A DNA stretch of 6,975 nt from Gammaproteobacteria bacterium (lineage in GTDB: Bacteria > Pseudomonadota > Gammaproteobacteria > DAOWEP01). The DNA lies in assembly GCA_030638455.1 (NCBI GenBank), contig DAOWEP010000015.1:1-6975 (forward strand). Reading direction: 5' to 3'. The position numbers and the translations under genes are program-made. The notes beneath the pieces were generated by a model, which saw only the letters and a list, made by a program, of their open reading frames with translations, did no database searches and had not been told where the DNA came from. Positions 5,985 through 6,975 of the stretch are shown piece after piece. Positions within the stretch are counted from its first letter, which is position 1; the number at the start of each line of letters is the position of its first letter.

Positions 5985-6050
5985 ATTAGGACTAGCCAAC
6001 ATGATTACCTTATTCGTACTAACACTCTATCTATGCAGGATTCAAAAAAT

Positions 6051-6395
6051 ATGAGCACTCTTCCCAAAATTAAACAAGACCCTGTATACCAGCTATTGCG
6101 TGAACGCAAAGTAAAGGAATTTAATGACCTTAAGGCCAGGGGAGAAAAGTGTGACCTAACCAACTGCGACTTCTGTGGATTAAATTTACGTGGACTGGAT
6201 GCGGATGGGCTGGATTTTACAGGGAGTTATTTTAAACATTCTGATTTACGTGGAATTGATTTCAGTAATGCCTGCATGAACTACTGCAGCATTAAGGAAG
6301 CCAAAATATCTGGAGTATTATTTCCAAAAGCATTGTCTGCCGAGGAAATCGACCTGTCCCTGATTCATGGTACCGTCATGCGATATAAGGATTAA
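6051..6395 (+). CDS. Small pentapeptide-repeat protein
   Basis: A 114-residue protein from the favoured ATG at 6051. An ATG at 6033 would add six residues (MQDSKN), but it has no ribosome site, whereas AGGA at 6037-6040 sits 10 nt before 6051. The N-terminal third (PVYQLLRERKVKEFNDLKAR) is a charged helix. Residues 34-88 are eleven consecutive pentapeptides of the A(D/N)Lxx type, with Leu, Phe or Ile mostly at the third position: CDLTN, CDFCG, LNLRG, LDADG, LDFTG, SYFKH, SDLRG, IDFSN, ACMNY, CSIKE, AKISG. These should form a short right-handed quadrilateral beta-helix. The C-terminus (LSAEEIDLSLIHGTVMRY) is a cap. Five cysteines (34, 39, 42, 75, 79) are unusually many for its size. There is no signal peptide or membrane segment. 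I recall similar short proteins in other gammaproteobacteria, but their function is unknown to me. It is convergent with tatC. Confidence 0.9.
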   Translation: MSTLPKIKQDPVYQLLRERKVKEFNDLKARGEKCDLTNCDFCGLNLRGLDADGLDFTGSYFKHSDLRGIDFSNACMNYCSIKEAKISGVLFPKALSAEEIDLSLIHGTVMRYKD

Positions 6396-6449
6396 CGGCA
6401 TTTTGTTCATCAACATAATATAACAACTGCATCTAGCATAAAAAGTAGG

Positions 6450-6468
6450 TGACAGTAATTAACTGTCA
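6450..6468 (-). terminator. Probable tatC terminator hairpin overlapping its stop codon
   Basis: The perfect 7-bp inverted repeat TGACAGT (6450-6456) / ACTGTCA (6462-6468) has a 5-nt loop. On the minus strand the hairpin begins at the tatC TGA stop (6468-6466). It is followed by CCTAC and then TTTTT, so termination of tatC transcripts is plausible, though the stem is short and the T run is six bases away. On the plus strand no T run follows. Confidence 0.5.
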
Positions 6469-6975
6469 GTCCATATCCCTCATTTCCTTGTCAATTCGAT
6501 CGAACTCCTTCTTTAGCTCCTCGTCATTCATGGGCTGATAATCGGATACAACTGACTCTTCATAATTACTTCTGTCAGCTCTTTCTTCGGTAGATGTCTT
6601 TTCTACTCCCTTAGGAATATATAGTCGTGCAAATATTATTCCTATCTCAAACAACACCCACATCGGCAATGCCAGCAAGGTTTGTGATATCACATCTGGC
6701 GGAGTTAACAGCATACCCGCCACAAAGGCACCCAGAACCACGTAAGGCCTCTTTTCTGCCAGCTTTTCGGGAGTTGTTGTACCTGTCCATACCAGCAGTA
6801 TGGTTGCTATTGGTACCTCAAAGGCAACGCCAAAGGCAAAAAACAAGGTTAACACTATATCCAGATAGCTACCGATATCAGGCGTATAGGTAATAGCTTC
6901 TGGCGCAACACTGATAAAAAATTTAAAAACGAGTGGAAACACCACGTAATACGCAAATGCCATTCCCAAATAAAA
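6466..6975 (-). CDS. tatC: Sec-independent protein translocase subunit TatC, C-terminal part, 5' end outside window
   Basis: The frame stays open to the window edge, giving the last 169 residues. TatC is the inner-membrane receptor that recognises twin-arginine signal peptides and, with TatA/TatB, exports folded proteins. The sequence follows E. coli TatC closely: FYLGMAFAYYVVFPLVFKFF (third membrane helix), then SYLDIVLTLFFAFGVAFEVP with the conserved Glu of FEVP. Next comes KRPYVVLGAFVAGMLLTPPD, with the conserved Asp of TPPDV, and then a last pair of helices (about SQTLLALPMWVLFEIGIIFA). The C-terminal tail of about 50 residues (from IPKGVEKTSTEERADRS) is charged and acidic and should lie in the cytoplasm; it is variable in the family. 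The TTG at 6967-6969 is an internal Leu codon, not a start, because the upstream FY residues match the family. In most gammaproteobacteria tatA and tatB precede tatC, so they are expected just beyond the right edge. Confidence 0.98.
   Translation of the reverse strand, partial: FYLGMAFAYYVVFPLVFKFFISVAPEAITYTPDIGSYLDIVLTLFFAFGVAFEVPIATILLVWTGTTTPEKLAEKRPYVVLGAFVAGMLLTPPDVISQTLLALPMWVLFEIGIIFARLYIPKGVEKTSTEERADRSNYEESVVSDYQPMNDEELKKEFDRIDKEMRDMD

Larger units (their letters stand above)
5503..6050. other. 548-bp AT-rich intergenic region between divergent genes
   Basis: No convincing gene lies here. It separates the divergent GGDEF/EAL (-) and pentapeptide (+) genes and so should hold both promoters. 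It contains a TTGACA-bearing minus-strand promoter candidate with an 18-bp dyad (5641-5658), a nested inverted repeat (5755-5811) and a second nested repeat (5933-5997) over a TATACT box. A perfect TATAAT occurs on the plus strand at 5625-5630 without a matching -35. The longest minus-strand open stretch starting with ATG is 40 codons (5797-5919); it is not supported as a gene. Confidence 0.7.

Noticed and set aside
6033..6050. Upstream ATG at 6033 as the start of the pentapeptide-repeat gene
   Set aside because: It has no ribosome site and adds only MQDSKN. The ATG at 6051 has AGGA upstream and gives the N-terminus I associate with this family. Not fully excluded.
6961..6969. TTG or ATG near 6961-6969 as the start of a short 167-residue membrane protein
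   Set aside because: The frame continues to the window edge with FY residues that match the TatC third helix, so it is an internal position of tatC.

Overview
The window is chromosomal DNA from a gammaproteobacterium. The partial sigma-70 at the left edge and the partial TatC at the right edge are both close to their E. coli counterparts. A tRNA-Ile2(CAU) lies just downstream of rpoD, much as ileX lies in the rpoD neighbourhood in E. coli. Base composition is moderately AT-rich, more so between genes. No transposase, integrase, phage gene, CRISPR array or insertion-sequence ends are visible.

Layout, left to right. (1) 1-606: 3' end of rpoD (+), closed by a strong 13-bp hairpin. (2) 643-735: tRNA-Ile2 with its own extended -10 promoter. 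(3) 917-2698 (+): a 593-residue FlhG/MinD-type P-loop ATPase behind a good sigma-70 promoter. It has a long, otherwise unrecognised C-terminal half that carries four degenerate repeats of exactly 40 residues. (4) 2688-3578 (-): an HDOD protein, convergent with the ATPase gene and overlapping it by 11 bp. (5) 3643-5502 (-): a pseudo-receiver/GGDEF/EAL protein 64 bp upstream of the HDOD gene, probably in the same transcript. (6) 5503-6050: a 548-bp AT-rich gap with several dyads and candidate promoters. (7) 6051-6395 (+): a small pentapeptide-repeat protein. (8) 6466-6975 (-): C-terminal part of tatC, with a hairpin over its stop codon.

The central block (917-5502) is the interesting part. A polarity- or flagellum-type ATPase, an HDOD protein and a c-di-GMP turnover protein sit together outside any flagellar operon. 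In the c-di-GMP protein the receiver lacks the phospho-acceptor Asp and the conserved Lys, and the GGDEF motif reads GSDEF, but all recognisable EAL catalytic residues are kept. The simplest reading is a c-di-GMP phosphodiesterase controlled by something other than ordinary phosphorelay. It may be linked to spatial or motility control by the FlhG-like ATPase. That link rests on gene neighbourhood only.
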